DNA of 45,771 nucleotides from Crocinitomicaceae bacterium (GCA_023253775.1 JALRFI010000076.1:1-45771); one strand, 5' to 3'. Positions 7,651 to 16,513 are shown, numbered from the stretch's first letter. Notes: generated by a model not told the origin, from the sequence alone. Translations and numbers: made by a program.

Positions 7651-8994
7651 TTAAATTTTACCTTCTTTTATCATTCTATAAATCGTTGATTTTCCGACTT
7701 GTAATTTATCCGCCACTTTGAGTACATTATTATTATATTTTGCTAAAAAGAACTTAATAATCCTATTGTTATATTCTTCGAGGGACAATTCCTGGTTCAT
7801 AAGATCCTCTATGTCATCTGATCTCATTAATTGAATATCCCCTTCCATAATTGTATTACCATCAGCCAAAACACATGCTACGTCAATGAGAGATTTCAAT
7901 TCTCTTACATTCCCGGGATAATTATACTTCATCAATTTTTCCATGGCCTCTTTGGAAAGAACTTTAACAGCCATTTTATTCTCATCACAAAAAGTCTTAA
8001 TGAAAAATTTAGATAAGAGCAAAATATCCTGTTCTCTGTCCTTTAAATCAGGTAATTGAATTGTTAATCCTGCAAGTCTGTAGTAGAGGTCTTCCCTAAA
8101 ATTACCGTTCTTAACTTCTTTTAAGAGATCTCTGTGAGTTGCGACGATCAGACGTATATCTATCTCTTTTGATTTGTTTGACCCCAGTCTTGTAATTTCC
8201 CTTTCTTGCAAAACTCTGAGTAATTTTGATTGCATGTTTAAATCCATTTCTCCAATCTCATCCAGGAAAAGAGTTCCCCCATCAGCAAGCTCAAATTTAC
8301 CCTCTTTGGATTGATCAGCACCAGTAAACGCTCCTTTATCAAACCCAAATAACTCACTCTCGATCAATTCTTTTGGTATTGCAGCAACATTGATTGCAAT
8401 AAAAGGCTTTTTCATTCGAACCGAGTTATAATGAATTGCCTTCGCTGCTAATTCTTTTCCGGTACCTGTTGCTCCTGTGATCGAAACGGTAATGTTTGTT
8501 TTGGTTGTCTTCTCTAAAAGAGAAAATACCATTTTCATGGCTGAACTAGAACCGACCATATATTCGCTGAAACGATATTTTTCGGATACGACATCACTCA
8601 AATTTTCTAATTCACGGTTCATGTTTGCTTTTTGAATAGCTTTATGAACTACAAGCCAGAGTGTATCTAATGCTTTTTGATCCTTACTTAAATAATCATA
8701 TGCCCCGCCTTTCAGCATTTCGACTGCAGTATCGATTTCATGTTGTCCAGACAACACAATAACCTCCGAATTTGGACAAGAGTCTTTTACTTTATGAAGT
8801 AAATCTATTCCTGAGTAATCGGGTAAACCGCAATCTAATGTCACAACATCGGGATTTTCTACCAACTTTTTTATCAATTCTGCTCCAGTGGTACACAGCT
8901 CAACTTCAAAATCTGGATCCATAGACAATTTATGTCTGATCAATTTGCCATACAGGGGATCATCCTCAACAATGAAAATCTTGGCCTTCTTCAT
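7651..8994 (-). CDS. Sigma54-dependent response regulator, NtrC family
   Basis: The 447-residue protein has a receiver domain (acidic ED10-11 pair, phospho-Asp54 in TLDCGLPD, Lys104 after DYLS), then an AAA+ sigma54-interaction domain: Walker A GATGTGKE at 174-181, GAFTGA loop at 221-226, Walker B TLFLDE at 241-246. The short C-terminal helix-turn-helix is KVADKLQVGKSTIYRMIKEG. The intact GAFTGA loop indicates true sigma54 activation. It is first in the operon with H-NOX and the HNOBA kinase and is the likely phosphorelay output. Its targets are unknown; the intergenic region just upstream has palindromic AT-rich sites that could be its own operators. Confidence 0.95.
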   Translation of the reverse strand: MKKAKIFIVEDDPLYGKLIRHKLSMDPDFEVELCTTGAELIKKLVENPDVVTLDCGLPDYSGIDLLHKVKDSCPNSEVIVLSGQHEIDTAVEMLKGGAYDYLSKDQKALDTLWLVVHKAIQKANMNRELENLSDVVSEKYRFSEYMVGSSSAMKMVFSLLEKTTKTNITVSITGATGTGKELAAKAIHYNSVRMKKPFIAINVAAIPKELIESELFGFDKGAFTGADQSKEGKFELADGGTLFLDEIGEMDLNMQSKLLRVLQEREITRLGSNKSKEIDIRLIVATHRDLLKEVKNGNFREDLYYRLAGLTIQLPDLKDREQDILLLSKFFIKTFCDENKMAVKVLSKEAMEKLMKYNYPGNVRELKSLIDVACVLADGNTIMEGDIQLMRSDDIEDLMNQELSLEEYNNRIIKFFLAKYNNNVLKVADKLQVGKSTIYRMIKEGKI

Positions 8995-9104
8995 TCTTCC
9001 AATTTTTGAAAATATTTTCCCAAATTAGGAATTTATATCAGTGATTGAACATTAGAGTTGATATTTTATCCCAAAATAACTTTCTGATGATTAAAAGTGA
9101 ACTC
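8995..9104 (-). promoter_or_regulatory. Upstream region of the H-NOX operon with palindromic motifs
   Basis: This 110-base AT-rich gap holds a perfect 12-base palindrome GAAAATATTTTC at 9008-9019, 14 bases before the regulator ATG. A second copy lacking one base (GAAATATTTTC) lies at 9110-9120 inside the comM end. On the minus strand there are also two GGGA-centred motifs, TATTTTGGGATAAAATA (9062-9078) and CTAATTTGGGAAAATA (9013-9028). No convincing sigma54 (GG-N10-GC) or TAnnTTTG box is evident. Function is inferred from position only. Confidence 0.35.
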
Positions 9105-10646
9105 CTACGAAATATTTTCTGCCCAACCCTTTTTATCGAGAGAACGAAATTGAATCGCCTCAGCAACGTGTATAGACAGAATATCCTCTGAACCATCGAG
9201 ATCAGCAATCGTTCGGGCAACTTTTAAAATCCGATCGTAAGCTCTGGCAGATAGACCCATTTTCTCCATTGCTACTTTTAAAACCTCGCTTACCTCCGAA
9301 GAAATTTTACAATGCAACTCCTGACCTTTTTTATTCATTTGTGCATTGCAATAAATCCTTTCTGAAGAATACCTTTCCTTTTGAATATTTCGAGCTTTTA
9401 TAACTCTTGACTTGATTTCCATTGAATACTCATTAGAGGCTGATGAGATCAATTCCGAATGACCCACTGGAGTTACTTCTACATGGAGATCAATTCGATC
9501 CATCAAAGGTCCTGAAATACGGTTAAGATATCGCTGAACAACACCTGGTCCACATACACATTTTCGGGTCGGATGATTATGATACCCACACGGACAAGGA
9601 TTCATTGCTGCAACCAACATGAATGAGGCCGGATAATCCACAGTAAACTTGGCTCGTGATATTGTTACTTGCCGGTCCTCAAGCGGCTGCCTCATTACTT
9701 CTAATACTGATCTTTTATATTCCGGTAACTCATCAAGAAAAAGCACTCCATTGTGTGCTAAAGAAATCTCACCCGGTTGGGGAATGGTACCTCCTCCGAC
9801 CAGAGCTACATCTGAAATTGTGTGATGTGGTTTTCTGAATGGACGCTCTATCATCAACCCTTTAATCAATCTTTTTCTACCAGCCACCGAATGGATCTTT
9901 GTTGTTTCCAATGCCTCGTCTTCGGTCATTGGAGGTAAAATTGTTGGCAGCCTCTTCGCTAACATTGATTTACCTGCCCCGGGAGGACCTACCAAAATAA
10001 TATTATGCCCTCCAGCTGCTGCAATTTCAAATGCTCTTTTGATATTCATCTGACCTTTCACATCACAAAAATCTAATTCAAATGAATTTAGTAGTCCGCC
10101 ATCTAGATTAAAGTAAGGGGTAATTGGAGAAACACTTTCTTCATTATTTAAAAATGAAACTACTTGCTTCAAGCTTTTTACAGGATAGATCTCGATTCCA
10201 GAAACAACCGCAGCCTCAGAAGCATTTTCCTCCGGGAGTAATATTCCTTTAAAACCATCATTCCTTGCCTGTATTACAATTGGTAAAACACCACGAACCG
10301 GTCTTAACATTCCATCGAGAGACAATTCACCAATCATCAGATAATTTTCCAGTGATTCTGAATTAACCTGCTCACTTGCAGCCAATATTCCAATGGCAAT
10401 AGGAAGATCATAGACGGCTCCTTCTTTGCGTATATCAGCCGGAGCCATATTCACTGTTATTTCCTTACCCGGAAATTTAAATCCATTGTTTGTGAAGGCG
10501 GCTTTTATCCGCTGATTACTTTCTTTGACGGCATTATCAGGCAAACCAACTAAAAAGTAATTGATTCCTTGGCCAAGATTCACTTCAATAGTTATCTTCT
10601 CCGCATTAATCCCAAACACCGCACTACTAAAGGTTTTTACTAACAT
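9105..10646 (-). CDS. comM: YifB/ComM family Mg-chelatase-like AAA+ ATPase
   Basis: The 513-residue protein starts MLVKTFSSAVFGINA. It has a Lon-S5-like N-terminal domain (GLPDNAVKES, then ADIRKEGAVYDLPIAIGIL), Walker A GPPGAGKS at 220-227, Walker B GVLFLDE ending near 306, and a zinc-binding loop CPCGYHNHPTRKCVCGP. This matches ComM, a helicase that aids branch migration during natural transformation, and its widespread relatives. It is full length (family about 500-510). It stands alone between the H-NOX operon and rpmH. The role in DNA uptake is known from Vibrio and Haemophilus; here it is inference. Confidence 0.93.
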   Translation of the reverse strand: MLVKTFSSAVFGINAEKITIEVNLGQGINYFLVGLPDNAVKESNQRIKAAFTNNGFKFPGKEITVNMAPADIRKEGAVYDLPIAIGILAASEQVNSESLENYLMIGELSLDGMLRPVRGVLPIVIQARNDGFKGILLPEENASEAAVVSGIEIYPVKSLKQVVSFLNNEESVSPITPYFNLDGGLLNSFELDFCDVKGQMNIKRAFEIAAAGGHNIILVGPPGAGKSMLAKRLPTILPPMTEDEALETTKIHSVAGRKRLIKGLMIERPFRKPHHTISDVALVGGGTIPQPGEISLAHNGVLFLDELPEYKRSVLEVMRQPLEDRQVTISRAKFTVDYPASFMLVAAMNPCPCGYHNHPTRKCVCGPGVVQRYLNRISGPLMDRIDLHVEVTPVGHSELISSASNEYSMEIKSRVIKARNIQKERYSSERIYCNAQMNKKGQELHCKISSEVSEVLKVAMEKMGLSARAYDRILKVARTIADLDGSEDILSIHVAEAIQFRSLDKKGWAENIS

Positions 10647-10731
10647 TAAATTGAGTTTTTAAAATTTATACTCTACTTAAGTTAATAAATATTAGCCTTA
10701 AAAAATTAGCTAAACACGAAAAACATGAAAC

Positions 10732-10760
10732 AAAAAAGGTCGAAGCAATTTGCTTCGACC
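10732..10760 (-). terminator. Intrinsic terminator of rpmH
   Basis: On the minus strand an 11-base stem GGTCGAAGCAA with a one-base formal loop and its complement (10738-10760) is followed by a run of six T (10732-10737). It lies 25 bases past the rpmH stop. Confidence 0.9.
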
Positions 10761-10785
10761 AATATCTTGACAAGGTTAAAATTAA

Positions 10786-10944
10786 TTAACGCTTGTGGAA
10801 AGGCTCATCAGAAACAGTAAGCTTCTTTCTACCCTTGCGACGACGCGAAGCAAGAACTCTACGCCCGTTCTTAGTGGCCATACGGCTTCTGAAACCGTGC
10901 TTGTTTCTTCTTTTTCTTACTGATGGTTGAAACGTTCTTTTCAT
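10786..10944 (-). CDS. rpmH: 50S ribosomal protein L34
   Basis: A 52-residue frame on the minus strand begins [18 protein letters not shown] and continues [26 protein letters not shown], the classic L34 sequence, then a short tail SDEPFHKR found in many Bacteroidota. It lies between a canonical promoter on its 5' side and a terminator on its 3' side, so it is transcribed alone. rnpA and dnaA are not next to it here, unlike in many other phyla. Confidence 0.98.
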   Translation of the reverse strand: MKRTFQPSVRKRRNKHGFRSRMATKNGRRVLASRRRKGRKKLTVSDEPFHKR

Positions 10945-10988
10945 GATATATAATCTTTACGCTTGTTCGTTCTCAAAAATTCGGATTG

Positions 10989-11017
10989 CAAAGATAGGCT
11001 TTTTTTGAAATCTACAA
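10989..11017 (-). promoter_or_regulatory. Promoter of rpmH
   Basis: On the minus strand TATCTTTG (10989-10996) matches the Bacteroidota -7 consensus exactly, with TTG (11015-11017) 18 bases upstream as the -33 element. The leader to the rpmH ATG would be about 35-40 bases. Confidence 0.75.
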
Positions 11018-11068
11018 TGTCAGAATGCAAAATTCTAAAAAAAAGAAAGAAATCCATCCTAACACCCT

Positions 11069-11076
11069 ATTTTTGT
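11069..11076 (+). promoter_or_regulatory. Probable -7 promoter box of the ABC exporter operon
   Basis: TATTTTTG matches TAnnTTTG and lies 18 bases before the GTG at 11095. It falls inside the longer open frame that begins at 10963, and so argues against that upstream start. Confidence 0.55.
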
Positions 11077-11094
11077 ATTCCAATCAGAAAACCA

Positions 11095-12909
11095 GTGTTG
11101 AGTCCAACAAATAAAAAAGAAAAGGAAAAGATCACCAAATCTTCAATTGAAAAAGCTCGGGGTATCTTCGCGTATCTTCGTCCATACGCTGGGATGTATT
11201 TGATCGGGTGGATTTTTCTGGCTTTATCTTCAGCAATAGGACTGATCTTTCCCTACTTAATGGGTAAACTTCTCGGAGGAAGTGAAATTTCCGACAGCAG
11301 TGATGCTGTAAAACTAATCAACCTGGATAATATTAACGGTGTAGCTTTTGCACTGTTTGTATTATTCGCTTTCCAGGCACTATTCTCATTTTTTCGGGTG
11401 GTTATTTTCACGAACGTTACCGAAAATGCACTTCGTGATTTAAGAAACGATGCATTAAGCAAATTGATCTACATGCCAATGGACTTTTTTAATCGAAATA
11501 AGGTTGGAGAATTGACAAGTAGAATCTCATCGGATATTACTCAGATTCAGGATACACTGAAGACAACGATCGCTGAATTCTTCAGACAATTAGTGGTTAT
11601 CATTGGAAGTATTGCTTTTTTGTTCTTTATCTCATGGAAACTTGCCCTGATCATGCTAGGTACAGTTCCAGTGATGGCCTTAATTGCGGTCTTTTTTGGG
11701 CGATTCATTCGTAAACTATCAAAACAGGCCCAAGATTTCTCAGCACAATCCAACTCAATTATAGAAGAGGCGCTTACTGGGATAAGCAATGTCAAGTCCT
11801 TCACCAATGAAATTTTCCTGATAAACAAATACAAAAGTTCCTCACAAGAGATTCGAGACCTGAACGTAAAGAGTGGTATATGGAGAGGAATCTTTGTTTC
11901 TTTCATTATTTTCTGTCTTTTCGGAGCAATTGTCTTCATCATATGGAGAGGACTTTTAATGACATTAGGAACAAATCCGGAATTGAATACTGAAGGATTC
12001 TTTCAATTCATTATGTTTACAATGATGATGGGAGCTTCTGTAGGATCTGTTCCTGAATTGTATGCCGGAATACAGAAGGCTATTGGTGCTACTGAAAACT
12101 TAATGAGCATTATTCATGAGGACACAGAACTCAAATCACATCATGGAAGTAAAACTCCTCCATTAAGCGGAAAGATCGCCTTTGAAAATGTCAATTTCTC
12201 TTATCCACAGCGTAAAGACATTGAAGTTCTCAAGGATATCAGTTTCAGTGTAGAATCAGGCGAAACAATTGCTTTAATCGGCTCATCAGGATCAGGTAAA
12301 TCTACCATAGCCTCTTTGATCTTAAGTTATTACGAGGTAAATAAAGGCAACATATTCTTTGATAATGTTCCTGCGGGAGAAATCGTGCTTGAACACCTGA
12401 GAAAGCAAATGGCGATCGTACCACAGGACGTCATCCTTTTCAGTGGATCAATTAGAGATAATATTCTTTTTGGCCAACCGAACTCAAATGAAGAAGAGAT
12501 CATTGAAGCAGCGAAAAAAGCGAATGCCTGGGAATTCATTGAAAAGTTTCCCAATGGTTTGGATACTGAAGTCGGTGATCGAGGTATTCAACTTTCCGGC
12601 GGGCAAAAGCAACGAATTGCAATCGCCAGAGCTATTATTAAAGATCCAAAGATCCTGATCTTGGATGAAGCTACCAGCGCACTGGACTCAGAGTCTGAAA
12701 AGCTCGTTCAAAGTGCCTTAGATAATCTAATGAAAGGTCGTACCTCAATTGTCATTGCTCACCGGTTATCTACCATCAGAGAGGCGGATAAAATTCTGGT
12801 AATCAAAAACGGAGAGATCAGTGAAGCTGGAAGTCATGATTCGTTAATCGCTTCGAAGGGAGATTACGCAAATCTTGTACAGTTGCAATCCATGGATCTG
12901 ATAGGATGA
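11095..12909 (+). CDS. MsbA-like ABC exporter (membrane domain fused to ATPase)
   Basis: About 604 residues with six membrane helices in the first half and an ATPase domain in the second: Walker A GSSGSGKS at about 396-403, signature LSGGQ at about 500-504, Walker B Asp at about 524 in ILDEATSALDSESE, then AHRLSTI. This is the homodimeric ABC-B exporter type, related to MsbA/LmrA, that exports lipids or hydrophobic compounds. The frame is open back to 10963, but the extension would cover the rpmH promoter and a TAnnTTTG box. I therefore place the start at GTG 11095, with TTG 11098 as alternative, which gives the usual KKEKEKITKSSIEKARGIF leader. The next gene overlaps its stop by 4 bases. Confidence 0.9.
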   Translation: MLSPTNKKEKEKITKSSIEKARGIFAYLRPYAGMYLIGWIFLALSSAIGLIFPYLMGKLLGGSEISDSSDAVKLINLDNINGVAFALFVLFAFQALFSFFRVVIFTNVTENALRDLRNDALSKLIYMPMDFFNRNKVGELTSRISSDITQIQDTLKTTIAEFFRQLVVIIGSIAFLFFISWKLALIMLGTVPVMALIAVFFGRFIRKLSKQAQDFSAQSNSIIEEALTGISNVKSFTNEIFLINKYKSSSQEIRDLNVKSGIWRGIFVSFIIFCLFGAIVFIIWRGLLMTLGTNPELNTEGFFQFIMFTMMMGASVGSVPELYAGIQKAIGATENLMSIIHEDTELKSHHGSKTPPLSGKIAFENVNFSYPQRKDIEVLKDISFSVESGETIALIGSSGSGKSTIASLILSYYEVNKGNIFFDNVPAGEIVLEHLRKQMAIVPQDVILFSGSIRDNILFGQPNSNEEEIIEAAKKANAWEFIEKFPNGLDTEVGDRGIQLSGGQKQRIAIARAIIKDPKILILDEATSALDSESEKLVQSALDNLMKGRTSIVIAHRLSTIREADKILVIKNGEISEAGSHDSLIASKGDYANLVQLQSMDLIG

Positions 12910-13367
12910 AACCAATCAGTTTATTAATAATTTATTTTTTAATTGAAGGATGCAGTAATAACAGGCCTGATCCTGAATTTACAAGCTGGGAAGGAACGTG
13001 GAAATCTTCTTCCGGCTCATCCTCTTTTACTGAAACCTGGACAAGAATAAATACCCAAATGTGGTCGGGCACAGGTACATGGAGAATAAATGATTCGGTC
13101 TCTTATCAGGAAAAATTATCCCTTCGAAAGAATGGAAAAGATTGCGTTTATTCGGCCATAGCTCCGGGGCAGAACAATGAGCAATCCGTTGAGTTTATGT
13201 TGAGTTTATTTACGGACAGCACTTGGGTATTCACAAACCCAAAGCACGATTTCCCAAATAAAATTGAGTATCAATTGCTCTCCTCTCGAATGATGAAAGT
13301 AGACGTTACCGGAATCGAAAAAGGAAAACCCAGATCATTAAGCTTCAGCTTGATCAAAAAGCCCTAA
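12906..13367 (+). CDS. DUF6265-like lipoprotein
   Basis: The 153-residue product has a short lipoprotein signal (MKPISLLIIYFLIEGCS, lipobox Cys16). The mature part has GTWKSS, a long beta-rich middle, and the VFTNPKHDFPNKIEYQL segment that I associate with DUF6265, a small lipocalin-like family of unknown function common in Bacteroidota. Its ATG overlaps the TGA of the ABC exporter, so the two are translationally coupled, but no functional link is known. It ends 23 bases before the convergent DUF819 gene. Confidence 0.75.
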   Translation: MKPISLLIIYFLIEGCSNNRPDPEFTSWEGTWKSSSGSSSFTETWTRINTQMWSGTGTWRINDSVSYQEKLSLRKNGKDCVYSAIAPGQNNEQSVEFMLSLFTDSTWVFTNPKHDFPNKIEYQLLSSRMMKVDVTGIEKGKPRSLSFSLIKKP

Positions 13368-13390
13368 AAAGTAGGAATCATTAACAAGTC

Positions 13391-15007
13391 TTAAGGTGCA
13401 ACGAACCTCATCAACTCTGCCGAAATAATTGCTCCGTAAGTTCCCAAGGCATATCCTAAAACGGCTAAAATAGCTCCTACCGAAGCAAGTGATGGATGAA
13501 AAGCTGCTGCCACGATCGGTGCTGATGCAGCCCCTCCAACGTTTGCTTTCGATCCAACAGCGATAAAGAAAAATGGTGCCCTGATCATTTTACCTACAAG
13601 GAATAAAATCCCAACATGAACCAACATCCAAACGATCCCCACAACAATCAGCATTGGTTCCTTGATCGCTTCATGTAGCTCCATCTTCATTCCTATAGTT
13701 GCAACAAGTATGTAGATAAAAACACTCCCCAGTTTTGATGCGCCGGCTCCTTCATATGATCTTAGTTTTGTCAATGACAACAACAAACCTCCGGTTGTTG
13801 AAATAACCACAAGCCAAAAGAAGGATGATGCAAATGGAGACTCCGGGCCTAAACTATTTTCAAAAAAAACAGCCAAGTCCTCCCCAAAGAAATGCGAAAT
13901 TGATACAATTCCGAAGGCAACGCCAAGAATGACCATATAATCTGTTAAGCTTGGATTTCTTGAAATAGACAATTGATAATTACTCACTTTTTGCTTTAAT
14001 TCTTCAATACTGGATGTATCTGCCTTCAACCATTTATCAAACTTTTCTGTTCTCGCTGCTCCCCAAAGTAAAAATGCCATCCAGAGATTTGCTACAACGA
14101 TATCGACTGTGACCATCTTACCATATAGATCCGGATTGTACTTATACGTTTCCAGCATAGCTGCTTGATTAGCACCTCCACCTATCCAGCTCCCCGCTAA
14201 AGTCGAAAACCCCCTCCAAGCAGCATCGTATCCCTCCCCTCCTACTACACTGGGATCTATCCATGAGAACACAATTATCGCTACAGGTCCTCCAAGTATT
14301 ATTCCTACCGTTGCCGTCAGGAACATGATTATTGCTTTAGGACCGAGATTCATTACGGCTTTGAAATCAATACCTATTGTCATCAAAATCAATGCAGCAG
14401 GGAGAAGATAATCCTTCGCTACATTGTATAAAGAAGAGTAATCTTTAGAAATTATTCCCAACGTATTAAACAAAGCCGGCAATAAATAGCAAAGCAATAA
14501 GGATGGAATAATCATATAGAACTTCTTCCAGAATTTATTCTGCAAAGAAGAAGTATAGAATACAATAGCCAATAGAACGGTCAAAATACCAAATACGAGT
14601 TTATCAGAAGAGAACCATGGTTCATTGGGCTCTACCTTTTGTTTCAGATCAAATCCTTTCGCACCCGACCTAAGATTGACTTGCTTTTTTTCTTTTGTAA
14701 CGTAAACTGATACACTATTCTCGTTGTCGTCGGCAATTATCTCAAATGGAACCAGATCTTTCGATCCTAAACGCATTCCTCCCCATTTATAGATTACAGA
14801 ATCGTAAACTCGCGGAACGTCTGACAACGTAAAGTCTACAAAGATCTTTTGACCTGGAACGACTTCGATTTCCTTTGTCTGGCTATAATTAATTATGAGG
14901 TATTCCTCTAAATTAATTTTGTTGACTTCTACACTATCCAATAGCCGCATTTGACCAAACATCGGTAATGAAGACAATAAAGCGAAAAAAAGAATTCTGA
15001 ATTTCAT
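13391..15007 (-). CDS. DUF819 family membrane protein with an added N-terminal periplasmic domain
   Basis: The 538-residue protein has a signal peptide (MKFRILFFALLSSLPMFGQ), then roughly 110 residues of soluble, beta-rich sequence (about 20-130), then some ten membrane segments from about 133 to the end. The membrane part has DUF819 motifs: GSWIGGGANQAAM, and near the C-terminus GSKANVGGAASAPIVA followed by LGYALGTYGA. DUF819 proteins resemble carboxylate/sodium symporters in topology, but no substrate is established. The family is usually about 380-430 residues; the extra front domain makes this one long and I do not recognise it. It follows the peptide transporter gene but is separated from it by a terminator. 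Confidence 0.8.
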   Translation of the reverse strand: MKFRILFFALLSSLPMFGQMRLLDSVEVNKINLEEYLIINYSQTKEIEVVPGQKIFVDFTLSDVPRVYDSVIYKWGGMRLGSKDLVPFEIIADDNENSVSVYVTKEKKQVNLRSGAKGFDLKQKVEPNEPWFSSDKLVFGILTVLLAIVFYTSSLQNKFWKKFYMIIPSLLLCYLLPALFNTLGIISKDYSSLYNVAKDYLLPAALILMTIGIDFKAVMNLGPKAIIMFLTATVGIILGGPVAIIVFSWIDPSVVGGEGYDAAWRGFSTLAGSWIGGGANQAAMLETYKYNPDLYGKMVTVDIVVANLWMAFLLWGAARTEKFDKWLKADTSSIEELKQKVSNYQLSISRNPSLTDYMVILGVAFGIVSISHFFGEDLAVFFENSLGPESPFASSFFWLVVISTTGGLLLSLTKLRSYEGAGASKLGSVFIYILVATIGMKMELHEAIKEPMLIVVGIVWMLVHVGILFLVGKMIRAPFFFIAVGSKANVGGAASAPIVAAAFHPSLASVGAILAVLGYALGTYGAIISAELMRFVAP

Positions 15008-15025
15008 CTGGAAAAGGTAATAATA

Positions 15026-15061
15026 TAAAACAAGAACAGTCCTCCTTTCGGGGGACTGTTC
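15026..15061 (-). terminator. Intrinsic terminator after the POT transporter
   Basis: On the minus strand a 12-base stem (GAACAGTCCCCC with GGAGGACTGTTC, one G-T pair) around a four-base loop at 15034-15061 is followed by TTGTTTTA. It lies 18 bases past the transporter stop and before the DUF819 gene. Confidence 0.85.
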
Positions 15062-15079
15062 AGTATATTTTCGAAAGAT

Positions 15080-16513
15080 TTACTTCACTCCATGCATCAT
15101 TTTAGAGAGTCTTCTTGACAATAACAACATCAATATTCCTAAAGCAATAACAAATACCGCTATAGAAACAAAGATCGTTGCTGCACCTAATTTTTCTACG
15201 TAGGCTGCAACAAATCCTCCGATGATGTTCGCTGCGAAAGAAGATAACATCCATACACCCATCAGCAAAGAAGCTAATTTAACCGGAGCCAATTTAGTAA
15301 CTACCGAAAGTCCGACAGGTGATAAACACAATTCGCCAATCGTGTGGAAGAAATAAGTAAGAATCAACCAAGCAAGAGCAGCTTTTTGAACAACAACTTC
15401 TTTTCCTGCTTCGGTAGCTGTTTGAACTTCGAAAGTTGCGAACAACATGAAAACAAAACCAACACCCAATAGGATCATACCTAAACTCATCTTAACCGGA
15501 GTAGTTAAGCTCTTTCCATATTTTGATGTCCAGAACCATGCAAAGATTGGGGCCAAAGCAACAATGAACAAAGGATTAACCGATTGGAAGAATGTAGTAG
15601 GAATCTCCCAACCAAAGAAATTACGATTGATATACGTATCTGTGTAAAGCGTCATAGATGAACCAGCCTGTTCGAAACCAGCCCAGAAAAAGATCACAAA
15701 GAATGTAAGAATTGCAATTACGGCGATTCTTTGCTTTTCAATTGTAGACATTCCTTTATCGGAAGTTGAGGGATTATTCAGATCATCATCCTTTGCGGAA
15801 ACTTCAAGATTTTCTGATTTAACTGGTTTAGTTCCGATTTCCAATAAATACTTTTTTGAAAGCATATTAAACAGAATCTGTCCTAACGCCATCCCAATTG
15901 CTGCTGCCAGGAATCCATATTTGAATCCATATGAAAGAATCTCACCATTAGCTCCCTTAGTAGCAAACATATCTTCTGCCAATAAACCAACGATTAATGG
16001 AGCGATCAATGCACCAAGGTTGATCCCCATGTAGAAAATTGAGAATGCAGAATCTCTTTTATCATCACCATCACGGTATAACTGTCCAACCATTGTAGAA
16101 ATATTCGGTTTAAAGAAACCGTTTCCAATGATCAATAGGATCAATCCTAGTCCTAAACCAAAATGAGTATTCATTCCGAATAAAACCAATTGACCGACAA
16201 ACATCGTAATACCTCCAATCGTGATCGCCATTCTTTGACCAATGAAACGGTCAGCGATCCAACCTCCGATAATCGGTGTAAAATAAACGAACCCTGTAAA
16301 GAACCCGTAGATTAGTGAAGCAGACTCCTTCGGTATTTCAAGACCGTTCTCCATCCACAATTTCGTCATGTAAAGCATTAGAATGCCACGCATGCCATAA
16401 TAGGAAAAACGTTCCCACATTTCCGTAAAGAATAAAAGGTAAAGCCCTTTCGGGTGTCCAAGGAAAGTTCCTTGAGCTTCAATTCTGTCTATTAGTTCTG
16501 AATTACTTGCCAT
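15080..16513 (-). CDS. POT/PTR2 family proton-coupled oligopeptide transporter
   Basis: The 477-residue protein has about 12-14 membrane segments. The N-terminal motif EMWERFSYYGMRGILMLYM is the ExxERFxYYG proton-coupling motif of the family, and FYMGINLGALIAPLIVG is the PTR2 signature. It should import di- and tripeptides using the proton gradient. A cytoplasmic linker with charged residues (about 225-260) separates the two halves, as in bacterial DtpT-type members. It diverges from the TatD-like gene, with 73 bases between the starts. Length and motifs are complete. Confidence 0.95.
   Translation of the reverse strand: MASNSELIDRIEAQGTFLGHPKGLYLLFFTEMWERFSYYGMRGILMLYMTKLWMENGLEIPKESASLIYGFFTGFVYFTPIIGGWIADRFIGQRMAITIGGITMFVGQLVLFGMNTHFGLGLGLILLIIGNGFFKPNISTMVGQLYRDGDDKRDSAFSIFYMGINLGALIAPLIVGLLAEDMFATKGANGEILSYGFKYGFLAAAIGMALGQILFNMLSKKYLLEIGTKPVKSENLEVSAKDDDLNNPSTSDKGMSTIEKQRIAVIAILTFFVIFFWAGFEQAGSSMTLYTDTYINRNFFGWEIPTTFFQSVNPLFIVALAPIFAWFWTSKYGKSLTTPVKMSLGMILLGVGFVFMLFATFEVQTATEAGKEVVVQKAALAWLILTYFFHTIGELCLSPVGLSVVTKLAPVKLASLLMGVWMLSSFAANIIGGFVAAYVEKLGAATIFVSIAVFVIALGILMLLLSRRLSKMMHGVK

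Noticed and set aside
8995-9104. Sigma54 promoter in front of the NtrC-type regulator
   Set aside because: No GG-N10-GC (TGGCAC-N5-TTGCA) arrangement could be found on the minus strand of the gap.
10963-11094. N-terminal extension of the ABC exporter frame
   Set aside because: It covers the rpmH promoter and the exporter's own -7 box, and the encoded residues do not resemble the family's N-terminus.
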